From: an uncultured Porphyromonadaceae bacterium | GTDB taxonomy: Bacteria > Bacteroidota > Bacteroidia > Bacteroidales > Muribaculaceae | Assembly: GCA_947175295.1 (NCBI GenBank) | Contig: CAMWMK010000010.1 | Span: forward strand, 1 to 56,219 | DNA: 56,219 nt | Direction of reading: 5' to 3' | Part shown: positions 1 through 9,100 of the stretch, one piece after another | Numbering within the stretch: position 1 is the stretch's first letter | Layout: the number at the start of each line of letters is the position of its first letter | Made by a program: the position numbers and the translations under genes | Notes under the pieces: generated by a model | Seen by the model: the letters and a program-made list of their open reading frames with translations, nothing else | The model's database searches: none | What the model was told of the DNA's origin: nothing

Positions 1-558
1 GCCCCAAGACGGTCCCCAGCTCCAGGAGGGACCCCAACCCCAGGACCAAGAGGGGCCCCAGTACCAGGGATCATACCATCCCCCTATGCTCCAGCCGCCA
101 AACCCGATGTTCCAGGCCCAGGGATCATAGTAACCTCTATAGTAAGGCCAACCGTATCCGTAGGTAGGAAGGAATGCCGGAGTCAACCCATTGAATACGA
201 TCTCCACATTTCCATAGGAGTTCTCAAGCACATCGGCAAGGACCTGGGAATTGTCGAGCACGATAGTCGGATTGTAATATTTCTGTATCTGCTGGGTATA
301 TACGAAGTCCTCATCGGAACTTACCTTAGCTCCGATAGTGTCGATAGGAGTAGTGTAGTACTGACCACGAAGGTTGTATGCATCCACATCCATATCGCTG
401 AAATTCTCGATATAGTTGGGATTTTTCTTCTTAGCGCCTACGAAGTTGTCCTTCTTAGGGTTGAAGTAGATATCATCAACATAATCGTCGGCATAGACAG
501 TAGCAGGAGCCAGTATCCCGGCTGCGGCCGCCATAAGGAGTAAAGATTTAATTTTCAT
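1..558 (-). CDS. secreted Trp/Gly/Tyr-rich protein, 3' end cut by window edge
   Basis: The reading frame starts at the ATG whose complement is 556-558 and stays open for 186 codons to the window edge, so the C-terminus is missing. It begins with a signal peptide (MKIKSLLLMAAAAGILAPATV, then YADD), so the product is exported. Residues about 25-125 are a charged region. From about residue 130 the sequence becomes a low-complexity run of W, G, Y, P and S with repeated PSWSWG-type units. Similar Trp/Gly-rich tails occur in small uncharacterised Bacteroidales surface proteins. I do not recognise a catalytic domain. It lies 59 bp downstream of trmN6 on the same strand, but no functional link is evident. 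Confidence 0.7.
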   Translation of the reverse strand, partial: MKIKSLLLMAAAAGILAPATVYADDYVDDIYFNPKKDNFVGAKKKNPNYIENFSDMDVDAYNLRGQYYTTPIDTIGAKVSSDEDFVYTQQIQKYYNPTIVLDNSQVLADVLENSYGNVEIVFNGLTPAFLPTYGYGWPYYRGYYDPWAWNIGFGGWSIGGWYDPWYWGPSWSWGWGPSWSWGPSWG

Positions 559-617
559 AGCGCGATTGTGTTTGTTTTTATTTATATGACAATTATTCTG
601 CCGATTGGTTTAAACGT

Positions 618-1355
618 TCAGAATTTCAGATAGAAGTCCTTGCAGAGAAAGCGGTATTCATCGGTAGGCTGTCCCGGTGATATTTCCAGAGTCATTGTAT
701 CAGCCACCGGCCCGGAGCAAGGATTCTCTCCGCTGCCGAGCCTCCATTGCAGCAGCGACCTTTTATATGGAGCCTTTTCATGTCCTCTCACCAGACAACT
801 CCTGACGAGAAAATATCCCAATGACTCAGCTGTCGCATTCAGGGATTCAGTCATCTCTGACGGAACCACCATAGCTACGCTCCCGCCGGCATTCAACATC
901 ACCAACGCTCCTTTAAGTAAGACCGCCGGCGATAGCACACCCTGATGCCGGGCCTTCTCCCTTGCTGTCAGAATCTCTGTGACTCCGGAATCGAAATACG
1001 GAGGATTTGAGACAATCAGATCAAATCCCCGGCCATCTGTCAGACCTTTGGCATGTTCAAATCCGCATTCGAAGGCCCTGATCCTGGCAGGCCATGGAGA
1101 CTCCGCTATGTTTTCTTTAGCCTCTTCTATTGACGGATGGTCGACATCAACGGCATATACTTCCGATTCAGGAGCACGCTGGGCCATTATAAGCGCAATA
1201 AGCCCGCATCCGGTGCCGACATCAAGAATCTGTTTTGCATCATTCACATCCGCCCAGCATCCTATAAGCACGCCATCGACCCCTACCTTCATGGAGCTCC
1301 GATGGTGGCTGACAGCAAACCGCTTGAAGCGGAACTTTGAATTATTCTTACTCAT
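618..1355 (-). CDS. trmN6: tRNA1(Val) (adenine(37)-N6)-methyltransferase
   Basis: This cytoplasmic SAM-dependent enzyme would methylate N6 of adenine 37 in tRNA-Val. The 245-residue protein has the class I methyltransferase glycine motif DVGTGCG at residues 45-51, the acidic ribose-binding stretch AVDVD near 68-72, and the amino-methylase motif NPPY at 117-120. The N-terminal FxFKRFxVSHxxSSMKVGVDG block is characteristic of the TrmN6/YfiC family. It is the last gene of a compact minus-strand run nadC-yraN-trmN6, 18 bp after yraN. Length and motif order match the family. The main alternative is another N6-adenine RNA methylase of the same superfamily. Confidence 0.9.
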   Translation of the reverse strand: MSKNNSKFRFKRFAVSHHRSSMKVGVDGVLIGCWADVNDAKQILDVGTGCGLIALIMAQRAPESEVYAVDVDHPSIEEAKENIAESPWPARIRAFECGFEHAKGLTDGRGFDLIVSNPPYFDSGVTEILTAREKARHQGVLSPAVLLKGALVMLNAGGSVAMVVPSEMTESLNATAESLGYFLVRSCLVRGHEKAPYKRSLLQWRLGSGENPCSGPVADTMTLEISPGQPTDEYRFLCKDFYLKF

Positions 1356-1373
1356 AGTCTCATTCGTCTGCCG

Positions 1374-1763
1374 TCATCTCGACCGAAGCGGCGGAAGGAA
1401 CGCGTCTTCGAGATAATCGAGGCTATAGTCTTCGATATTCCCATTGACGGCCGCCACATCAAACCGATAGTAGAACATGAAATCCTGTGCGAGGAGGTAG
1501 GAATTAGCACCTCTTACGAGATTCTTGATTTTTTCTTTCGTAAGTGCGTCGGTAGGGTCTGCGTCCTTATCGGCACGGGCCTTGACCTCCACGAAGACCA
1601 ACGTCTCGTCCTTCTGAGCGATAATGTCGATTTCACTATGGGATGTAGTTGGGCGCCAGTTTCTTTCCCTTACAGTATATCCCTTGCAAATGAGATAGTC
1701 GCAGACGATATCCTCGGCCTGGCGCCCCCATTCGGCAGCCTTCTCCTTCGTTTTGTCGGCCAT
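1374..1763 (-). CDS. yraN: YraN family (UPF0102) nuclease-like protein
   Basis: A 129-residue protein with the UPF0102 pattern: an N-terminal GRQAEDIVCDYL helix, then EIDIIAQKDETLVFVEVKAR at about 44-63. The E...D...ExK residues there form a PD-(D/E)XK-type nuclease core. The family is a predicted Holliday-junction-resolvase-like fold of unsettled role in DNA processing. It sits 12 bp downstream of nadC and 18 bp upstream of trmN6, all on the minus strand, so probably in one transcript. Family assignment is firm from the motif and size; biochemical function is not. Confidence 0.9.
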   Translation of the reverse strand: MADKTKEKAAEWGRQAEDIVCDYLICKGYTVRERNWRPTTSHSEIDIIAQKDETLVFVEVKARADKDADPTDALTKEKIKNLVRGANSYLLAQDFMFYYRFDVAAVNGNIEDYSLDYLEDAFLPPLRSR

Positions 1764-1775
1764 TCCCTATACTGT

Positions 1776-2627
1776 TCAGAAAGCCTTGAACGACATGTCG
1801 AGACCCTTCACGCTGTGGGTCAACGCTCCTACCGAGATGAAGTCTACGCCGGTCTCCCCATAGGCACGCAGGGTCTCGAATGTGATGCCGCCGGAAGATT
1901 CCGTCTCGACTTTACCGCCGACGAGTTTCACGGCTTCGCGTGTCAGTTCCGGAGTGAAATTGTCAAACATTATGCGGTCCACACCTCCGATCGCGAGCAC
2001 CTTACGGATGTCGTCGAGCGTGCGGCATTCCACCTCGATCTTGAGGTCTTCCTTACCGTTGGCCTTACAGTATTCCTTTGCCCGAGCCACAGCCTGCTCG
2101 ATTCCTCCGGCGAAGTCCTCATGATTGTCTTTGATGAGTATCATGTCGAAAAGGCCTATACGGTGGTTAGTACCCCCGCCGATCCGCACAGCCTCCTTCT
2201 CAAGCATACGCATTCCGGGAGTGGTCTTGCGGGTATCGAGCACACGGGTATTGAGGCCGGCAAGCTGATCCTGATATCTGCGTGTCATGGTGGCAACTCC
2301 ACTCATGCGCTGCATGATGTTGAGCATAGTGCGTTCCGCTACCAGCAGACTCCTCACCGGACCCTCTGCCGTGAAGGCCACGTCGCCCGGATTCACTTCC
2401 GCACCATCATGAATGAAGACCTCCATCTTGATGGAGGGATCTACCTTATGAAGCACCTTCTCCGCTATATCCACACCGGCGAGAATGCCTTTTTCCTTAA
2501 TGATGAGCCGAGAGCGCCCCATGGCATCGGCAGGAATGGTGGAGAGGGTGGTATGGTCGCCGTCGCCGAGGTCTTCGGCAAACGCCAGGTCGAGAAGAGC
2601 GTCAATAAGTTCGTCTTTGGTTTTCAT
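1776..2627 (-). CDS. nadC: carboxylating nicotinate-nucleotide diphosphorylase
   Basis: Converts quinolinate and PRPP to nicotinate mononucleotide, CO2 and pyrophosphate in de novo NAD synthesis, in the cytoplasm. The 283-residue protein has the family landmarks EDLGDGDHTT near residue 17, the RTMLNIMQRMSGVAT block, the DTRKTTPGMR quinolinate-binding loop, GGGTNHRIGLFDMILIKDNH, and the C-terminal ESSGGI...VDFISVGALTHS barrel strands. It is the first gene of the minus-strand nadC-yraN-trmN6 run. It is divergent from rlmH across an 85-bp gap. Length is normal and all catalytic blocks are present. Confidence 0.97.
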   Translation of the reverse strand: MKTKDELIDALLDLAFAEDLGDGDHTTLSTIPADAMGRSRLIIKEKGILAGVDIAEKVLHKVDPSIKMEVFIHDGAEVNPGDVAFTAEGPVRSLLVAERTMLNIMQRMSGVATMTRRYQDQLAGLNTRVLDTRKTTPGMRMLEKEAVRIGGGTNHRIGLFDMILIKDNHEDFAGGIEQAVARAKEYCKANGKEDLKIEVECRTLDDIRKVLAIGGVDRIMFDNFTPELTREAVKLVGGKVETESSGGITFETLRAYGETGVDFISVGALTHSVKGLDMSFKAF

Positions 2628-2644
2628 ATTTCAAAAATCTTCAC

Positions 2645-2653
2645 TAATTTTGC
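2645..2653 (+). promoter_or_regulatory. predicted Bacteroidota -7 promoter element for rlmH
   Basis: TAATTTTGC matches the Bacteroidota -7 consensus TAnnTTTGC and lies 59 bp before the rlmH start codon. No consensus TTTG -33 box lies at the usual 19-21 nt spacing, only a T-rich stretch near 2621-2624. The call rests on the -7 element and position. Confidence 0.5.
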
Positions 2654-2712
2654 AGTTGAATTGTCCGGGATGTCCAGAAATGGACTCCCAAGATGCAAAG
2701 ATAATAAAAAAA

Positions 2713-3186
2713 ATGGATATTCTGCTTATAACAGTCGGAAAAACGACTACTTCCTACATACAGACCGGCATTGACGAATACTGCAAGCGTCTGAAACGCT
2801 ACGTCCCCTTCTCCATCAAGTGTCTGCCAGACATCAAGAATGCACGAAAACTCACCGAAAGCCAGCAGAAGACGGAGGAAGGGAAGCTGATACTCAGCGA
2901 GCTTTCAGTATCAGACCATGTTGTGCTTCTCGACGAACGGGGCGATATGCTCACTTCACGCGGATTTTCCGATTTCCTGCAGAAAGGGATGCTCGGCGGG
3001 AAGAAAAGGATGGTCTTTGTGATTGGAGGTCCTTACGGGTTCTCGCCTGAAGTCTACGAAAGAGCCAACTCCAAGCTGTCGTTCTCAAAAATGACATTCA
3101 GCCATGAGATGATAAGGCTTTTCTTCACGGAGCAGGTATATCGTGCGATGACTATCCTTCGTGGCGAACCATATCATCATGATTGA
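2713..3186 (+). CDS. rlmH: 23S rRNA (pseudouridine1915-N3)-methyltransferase
   Basis: SPOUT-class methyltransferase acting on pseudouridine 1915 in helix 69 of 23S rRNA in assembled ribosomes. I chose the ATG at 2713, giving MDILLITVGKTTT and 157 residues, the usual RlmH length; the same frame stays open further upstream, but that extension is not family-like. Key features are the GKTTTSYIQTGIDEYCKRLKRY start, LLDERGDMLTSRGFSDF, the SAM-binding trefoil-knot loop VIGGPYGF near residue 108, and the C-terminal YHHD that contributes to the active site. Its last 35 bases overlap the 3' end of the convergent gene at 3152-3583. Confidence 0.96.
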   Translation: MDILLITVGKTTTSYIQTGIDEYCKRLKRYVPFSIKCLPDIKNARKLTESQQKTEEGKLILSELSVSDHVVLLDERGDMLTSRGFSDFLQKGMLGGKKRMVFVIGGPYGFSPEVYERANSKLSFSKMTFSHEMIRLFFTEQVYRAMTILRGEPYHHD

Positions 3187-3583
3187 CGAAGATGGCGATG
3201 GCCTGACGTATCAGGTCAGGACATGAACGAGTGTCCTCCTTCCCTTTCAGGTCGCGACAGCGGAAGCGTCCATCATTTTCATCCTTGAAGCGTTCAAACA
3301 TGGTGTGGGTAGCCTTCATCGCCTTAAGCTTGGCCTGCGGGGTGGAATCGTTTTCAGCCAACCCTTCGGCGATACCAAGTGCCGACAAGGCTCCGCATAT
3401 CTCACCGGAAGCGGCAAAACCGCTTCCGAAGGCGGCCGTCAGTTTGGCCGCCAAGGCCTCGTCAATACCGAGTTTGTCGGCAAGACTCATCAATACACAT
3501 TGGGCGCAGTTATATCCTTTCCCTCTTTGCTCTATGGCATAGTCCTGCCTGCTTGCAGTTTCAGCTTCTGACATTGCGATCAT
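3152..3583 (-). CDS. C_GCAxxG_C_C family protein (putative redox/metal protein)
   Basis: A 143-residue soluble protein of the C_GCAxxG_C_C family, a small family with conserved cysteines and probable redox or metal function. Visible cysteines are C26 and C29 (YNCAQC), C63 in GEICGALSALG, C109 and C121. The start ATG overlaps the stop of the upstream HMA gene as ATGA (3580-3583), a sign of translational coupling. It therefore belongs to the TonB receptor-HMA-C_GCAxxG_C_C run. Its 3' end overlaps convergent rlmH by 35 bp. There is no signal peptide, so it acts in the cytoplasm. The substrate or metal is not known. Confidence 0.85.
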   Translation of the reverse strand: MIAMSEAETASRQDYAIEQRGKGYNCAQCVLMSLADKLGIDEALAAKLTAAFGSGFAASGEICGALSALGIAEGLAENDSTPQAKLKAMKATHTMFERFKDENDGRFRCRDLKGKEDTRSCPDLIRQAIAIFVNHDDMVRHEG

Positions 3584-3912
3584 TTCTTATCCTCCTCACA
3601 TTTTCCGCAGCATGACTTTTCTTCTATCTGAGCTCCGGCTTTTGTCACCTGATATTTGATTTTTCCGAAAGCTTCCGCTATTTTCTCTTCATTCGTCTTG
3701 TCAGCGTCGTAGGTTATGGTCACTGTCTGGTTTTTAAGGTCGGTCTCGATCTTATGGATACCTTTCTCAAACCGCAGGTTTCCCTTTATCTTGTTCTCAC
3801 AGTTCTGACAAGACATCTTAGGCGTAGTTGTCACGACAAGAGTCTGCATATCTTTGGCGAAAAGCGAGCCTGCTCCCATGAGCAGCACACATGACAGAAT
3901 TATCTTCTTCAT
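3580..3912 (-). CDS. exported heavy-metal-associated (HMA) domain protein
   Basis: A 110-residue protein with a signal peptide (MKKIILSCVLLMGAGSLFA), then an HMA ferredoxin-like domain at about 23-92 containing the metal-binding motif MSCQNC (C35, C38). A second cysteine cluster, SCCGKC, lies at the C-terminus (C101, C102, C105), followed by an acidic/basic tail. This is a periplasmic metal chaperone by design. The two Cys sites suggest a soft metal such as Cu(I), Zn or Hg; the metal is inference. It follows the TonB receptor gene by 51 bp and overlaps the next gene by 4 bp, supporting a single metal-handling operon. Confidence 0.9.
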   Translation of the reverse strand: MKKIILSCVLLMGAGSLFAKDMQTLVVTTTPKMSCQNCENKIKGNLRFEKGIHKIETDLKNQTVTITYDADKTNEEKIAEAFGKIKYQVTKAGAQIEEKSCCGKCEEDKK

Positions 3913-3963
3913 ATTTCGTTTGATTTTATTTTCTATGTAATTTGCCTTTATATTATTTGTCTT

Positions 3964-5979
3964 TTACAGTTTTCCGAAATTCAATCGTATGCCGACGTAA
4001 GCCATGGCACCCTGCACGGGTCCCCATATCATTGTGGAGTCGAAGTTGGGGCTCCATGGATCGCTGCTGCATATGATTGGATTCTTCTGTCGGAATCCGG
4101 TCAGATTCTCCCCTCCCGCATAGATTGAGAAATGCCGGAACCATCGTGTCACCTGCAGGTTTAACTGAGGAAACGCCTTGAATCGTTCCGGCCAGGAGTA
4201 TGAACCGTCTGCCATCAGGTATGGAGCCGGCATGCGCCCCCCGCCGTTTACTGCGAGGGTTGCATCAAACTGCCATATGTCCATTTCCGTAGAATATGAA
4301 GCAGTCAGGAGCGCCTTATATTTTGGAGTCAGCGGTTTCTCAAGCAGTTTCCCTCCGTATGTGGTCTTTACATCGTTGAGTCGGTAGGCTGCAGTGACAC
4401 TCAATCCGAACGAAGACTCGTAAGTGGCATCCACTTGGAATGTGTGGGAGTATGACTTTCCTTTCAGGTTGGTGATTGTCAATGTATGTGGGTCTGAATC
4501 GTAATCCACATTCACCTGTCGATTGAAGTCAGTGTAATAATAGTCAGCGTTGAAGCGGATCGACTGTGAGCCAAGCCACAGGGTATAGTCAGCATTGATT
4601 CCATAGTTCCATGACGCTTCCTGATTCAGGTCTTCCACTATGAGTTCCCTTCCGCTTGCGAGCAGATAATTGTATTCAGCCCAACCGAAGACCGTACGGT
4701 AGCCCTTCCCTACCGAGGCGCGCAGATTCAGTCCGTCGGTCGGTGTATACCGGATATTGCATCGAGGCGTGGCAAACCAGCCGTAGATTGAACTGTAGTC
4801 TCCCCTGACTCCTGCCATAGCGGTAAGTCTTTCGGATGGTTTCCATGTATATTGGGCATATCCTCCGAAAGTATTCTCGCTTTCATTGAGGGGAGTGAGG
4901 GGCAACGCGGCATCGTTTATCTTGCGCAGATGCTGGCGGAAGGAGTCATGGTTGAATGAAAGTCCTGCGGAGAGGCTGTTGCGTTCATTGAAATCCGTTT
5001 CGAATATCAATTGGGTATAGCCGTTCCATTCGTCTACATCGTATGCCTTGAGTCCGTAGGAGGCATCGAGGGAATGAAAGGACCCGTTGGCCATCAACGC
5101 GATGTTCGTATTGTGGTCACGGTCGAGGATGAAGGCATGTTTCATGTATGCCTGCACCCTGTCGGTCTTCATTTCTATCCTGTAAGGATGCTCAAGATGC
5201 TGATGATGGAGAATCTGTCCGGCTTCGCTCTTTTCGTTGAGATATCCTACTCCTCCATGGAAGATATATTTCGGTCCCACATACTTCCAACGATTGAAGA
5301 GATTCACCTGACGGATGTCAGGCATATCGGCAAATCCGTCGTCGTTGCCGTCATGGTTCATGAATCTGTCTTCGAAGTGGGCGAGCAATTCCGTGGCAAG
5401 CGTAGGAGTAAGTTTAGTATTGGCATCTACGTTCGCTTCAAGTTTCAGATCGGAATCCAGATAAGCGTTGACAGCAACACCGGAAGGGTCATCAGGTTTC
5501 AGGTATTCCACATCAATCTGCCCCGACATAGACTCAAAACCGTTTTTTACGGAAGCAGATCCTTTGGATACGCTTATGCTCTTCATCCATGGTCCGGGCA
5601 CATACCGCAACGCATACGGGCGTGCCGCTCCACGGAAATCAGGCATGTTTTCCGCAAGGAGTTGCACATAACTGCCGGAGAGACCAAGCAGCTTGATCTG
5701 TTTCGCACCGGTCCCCGGGTCGGAATAGTTGACGTCGACGGAAGGATTGGTCGTAAAACTCTCACCGAGATTGCAACAAGCAGCGCGGAAGAGTTCCGTC
5801 TGATTGATCTGAAAAGCGTTTTCCGGTCCTGAAAGTTTCAGGTTGCCTGCACGTTTCTTCTCCACGACAAACTCATCCAGCTCCCACTCGGATATTGAGT
5901 CGGGAGCCTCCGTGGCGGCAAAGGCCGGTAGAGCCATGCCCCCATACATCAATGCGGTAATAATTGCATGTCCTTTCAT
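3964..5979 (-). CDS. TonB-dependent outer-membrane receptor, probably metal-related
   Basis: A 671-residue outer-membrane receptor. It has a signal peptide (about 1-21), a short acidic segment ELDEFVVEKKR resembling a TonB box region, and a plug domain at about 45-170 with LLGLSGSYVQLLAENMPDF and VSKGSASVKNGFESMSGQIDVEY. A beta-barrel follows, ending in YVGIRLNFGKL with a penultimate-type aromatic strand. There is no N-terminal carboxypeptidase-like domain and no SusD partner, which argues against glycan uptake. The plug carries a CC pair (AACCNLGESF), which I associate with receptors next to HMA proteins in Bacteroidetes. The HMA gene is 51 bp downstream. Substrate is inferred to be a metal or metal complex. 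Confidence 0.88.
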   Translation of the reverse strand: MKGHAIITALMYGGMALPAFAATEAPDSISEWELDEFVVEKKRAGNLKLSGPENAFQINQTELFRAACCNLGESFTTNPSVDVNYSDPGTGAKQIKLLGLSGSYVQLLAENMPDFRGAARPYALRYVPGPWMKSISVSKGSASVKNGFESMSGQIDVEYLKPDDPSGVAVNAYLDSDLKLEANVDANTKLTPTLATELLAHFEDRFMNHDGNDDGFADMPDIRQVNLFNRWKYVGPKYIFHGGVGYLNEKSEAGQILHHQHLEHPYRIEMKTDRVQAYMKHAFILDRDHNTNIALMANGSFHSLDASYGLKAYDVDEWNGYTQLIFETDFNERNSLSAGLSFNHDSFRQHLRKINDAALPLTPLNESENTFGGYAQYTWKPSERLTAMAGVRGDYSSIYGWFATPRCNIRYTPTDGLNLRASVGKGYRTVFGWAEYNYLLASGRELIVEDLNQEASWNYGINADYTLWLGSQSIRFNADYYYTDFNRQVNVDYDSDPHTLTITNLKGKSYSHTFQVDATYESSFGLSVTAAYRLNDVKTTYGGKLLEKPLTPKYKALLTASYSTEMDIWQFDATLAVNGGGRMPAPYLMADGSYSWPERFKAFPQLNLQVTRWFRHFSIYAGGENLTGFRQKNPIICSSDPWSPNFDSTMIWGPVQGAMAYVGIRLNFGKL

Positions 5980-6059
5980 CTAATTATAAACGCACCGATA
6001 GCTTCGTTATTGCCTGTTCGGATGATACTTTCATTTAAGGGGCGGAGTATGAAGATGGA

Positions 6060-6094
6060 TATTTCGCACTGCGTGCTCAACACAGTGTTGCTGA
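6060..6094 (+). repeat. dispersed hairpin repeat family A, copy 1
   Basis: A 35-nt core identical to 16433-16467, between the TonB receptor start and the end of res. It contains the perfect inverted repeat CAACAC-A-GTGTTG. The upstream small hairpin seen in the other two copies is damaged here by a 3-nt loss. Confidence 0.8.
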
Positions 6095-6101
6095 TAAAAA
6101 A

Positions 6102-9100
6102 TCATTTAAGGGAGGTCATTGCGTCTATGAGGTCCTGATACTTTGTCACCTTATGGTATTTGATCCTGTCGGTGGATATTTCCTTGAAGAGGTGGGAGCA
6201 GCAGTCGATCTTCGCGTTCTCGATGGCGTTGAGCTGCATAGACAGAAGCGAGCCTTTCGTCTCGGCGATAAAGAAGATATGCTTCACGTCGCCCTTATTC
6301 ATCGCTATCGCCCAGTCCGGAGCATAGGCGCCCACCGGAGTCGGTATCTGGAACGCACGTGGGAGTTTGGCATACACCACCACCTCGCTTGCTTCGTCAA
6401 GATCGTGGGCGAAGTTCCGCTCCCCTTTGCTGTCAGACACCACATAGTCGGTGATATGCTTGGAAGTCATTACCGCTTTGTCGAAATCGACGCGGCTCGC
6501 GGCAGTGAAGATGTCGGAGTCATATCGGCCGTCGGTCATGTGATAATGGATATGGTCTACTATCATCGTGGCTTTCTGCTCCCTGATGATCTGCACCGTC
6601 TTGCGGATGAACTCCTCCGGATTGTTGCGGAAGAGGGCGAGCTTCCCGGGGTTGAGTTCCCGGAGTATCGCGGCGGCGGTGCGCCGCGTTATGTTGGCTC
6701 CTTTCGCCACCTGCCCTATCAGGTCGTATCTTACGGAGGAAGTAGAGACATCCACGAGTTCATTTGAGGTAGACCTGGAATTTCCATATTCGGCCACATC
6801 CTCCTCCGCCTGCAGCCCTTCCACCTTGACGTATCTCAGTGTGCGCACCGAAAGTTCGTCGGTATTGAGATGCAGCGCGGCGTTGGCGATGAGTTCCTTC
6901 GAATCATAGCTGACCGTATAGACATACTGATGGTTGATGGCGTTCCATAAGGCCTGGAACTCGGGACGGGCGAAATTCCCGTTGAGCCTCGGTTCCGGAA
7001 GTTTCGCCTTGGCTCCGTTTTCCGTCATGTCATTGAGGATGTTCGGATCTAATATGGAGTTGACAAGCATCGTCACTCCTTCCGCCATCGGTTCGAGCTG
7101 CTTTCCATATGGAGCGAGCGACTCTGCGGCAGCGTCGGCATGGTATTTCGGCGTAATGTTTCCGGCTTCGTCGATATATCCGTTATCCTCGAGCCAGACC
7201 ATGATGCGGGCCGCCTCCCGGTCGGTCACTGTATGTGGCTGGCCGTTGACCGTCACGCTCTTCCCTTCGAAATAATCCGAGGTAGCCTTGACGGCCCTAT
7301 CCCTCAGTGCCTCCCGGGTCTCCTTCTGAAGCTGAGAAGTGAAGGCGTTGTAGCTTTCGTTGGCGATCACTGTGAGCACGTTTACGTTGTGCACGTCATC
7401 TCCGAGCAGTTCCTTGTCCTGCCTTATGCCGTTCCTGTCTACCGCTATGCGGAGTCCGCGGCCCACTTCCTGCCGTTTGGCGGTCGTAGAGTCGCTATGG
7501 CGCAGCGTGCATATCTGAAACACGTTGGGATTATCCCAGCCCTCTCGCAGGGCCGAGTGGGAGAAGATGAACCGTGTGGGTTCATCGAAACTGAGCAGAC
7601 GCTCCTTGTCACGGAGGATGAGGTCGTAGTCGGAAGCATCCTCGCTCACGTCGGAACCCCGCTTCGTTTTGGTGTCGATCATCTTCCCTTTCTTGTCGAT
7701 GGAGAAGTAGCCGCGATGCGTCTGGTTGGGATGAAGTTTTCGAAGATACTCATTGTAGTCTTCATCGAAGATATGGAATTCATTGCTAACGAGCCGAGAG
7801 TATTCTTCCTCGAAAATCTGCTGGAACACTCCCTTGGCCGGCTCTCCGTTCTCATCATAGCTGCGGTATTTAGCCACTTCATCTATGAAGAAGAGCGACA
7901 GGCACTTGATACCCCGCTTGAAGAGCTGACGCTCCTTCTCGAAATGCGCCTTTATGGTCTCGCGGATCTGGACCCGCTGGAGGTGAAGCAGATTGGAATC
8001 GCCCACTACTTCCCCTTTGCGGAGTGTGACGCCGTTGGTGAAGGTGATGTAAGCTGTCGGCTGAATCGAGGTACCGGGAAATATCTCGGCTATGTCGAAA
8101 CCTCGGTATTGCTCCAGCTCGTTTGATTCGACAAAGAGTGAGTCGCCAGTTCCGAGTGTCTTGAAATGACGGCGTGGTTCTCCTGCCGCGTTCCTGACCT
8201 CGACTGATATGCGGGCCATGGGGGGCTTGTTGGGCGACAGGATGATGTTGTCGAGATACATGTAGCCATTGGTTCCCTTAAGGTTCTTCATCTCGAATCC
8301 GATTACCCTGATGCGCTTCACGAGACGCTCGCGGTATGCGTCAAGCGCATCGAGGGCATAGACGGTGTCGTGCTTTGTGCGATGTGTGGCGGAATAGTTC
8401 AATACGAAGAGGGGATTGAATTTCTTGAGCGCGGCCTGCGTGGCGGCTCCCTCCATCTTCTGCGGCTCGTCCATGATGATGATCGGGCGGTTGGCGGCAA
8501 TCACGTCGATCGGTCGGCGCGAGGCGAATTCGTCGCGTTTGGAGTAGATGATCCTGCTCTCTTTTGAGCGACCTCCCTCCTTGAGGGAAGCGGCGAAGGC
8601 CTGGGTGTTTATGACCATCACGTTGAGTCCGGCATCCTGACTGAACTGGTCGAGTTGGTTGAGATTTGAGGAATTGTAGACAAACCAACGTGCTTTCTTT
8701 CCGTATTGCTCCATAAAGTGCTCTTCGAGCATACGGAATGATTTGGCCACTCCTTCACGGATTGCGATGCTGGGTACTACGATTATGAACTTCGACCAAC
8801 CGTAGAGCTTGTTGAGTTCGAACATCGTCTTGATGTAGACGTATGTCTTACCGGTTCCGGTCTCCATCTCCACGTCAAGGTTAACGGCTCCGAGGCCGTT
8901 GATCCTGCTGAGTGATTTGGAAAGGGGTACTCCGGCACGTGTCTGCACGGCATGAAGGTTGTCGAGGAGTTCGGCCGCAGAGAGTTCGATGTCGGCGTTG
9001 CGGTAGCCGTCATCGTCGCCATCGAACGAAAGCATGGCATCACGTTTTCCGAGATCGCGTCTGTACTTTGAAGCGTTCCGGTTGGGTTGCCCTGTGAAAA

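Noticed and set aside
2485-2712. 76-codon N-terminal extension of rlmH
   Set aside because: The extra residues lie over the nadC 5' end, are unlike RlmH, and start at 2713 gives the normal length.
7140-8126. Long plus-strand open frame opposite res
   Set aside because: It is the antisense shadow of a well-supported Res protein, with no recognisable domain, start site or promoter. A similar shadow opposite the TonB receptor (5011-5832) was dropped for the same reason.
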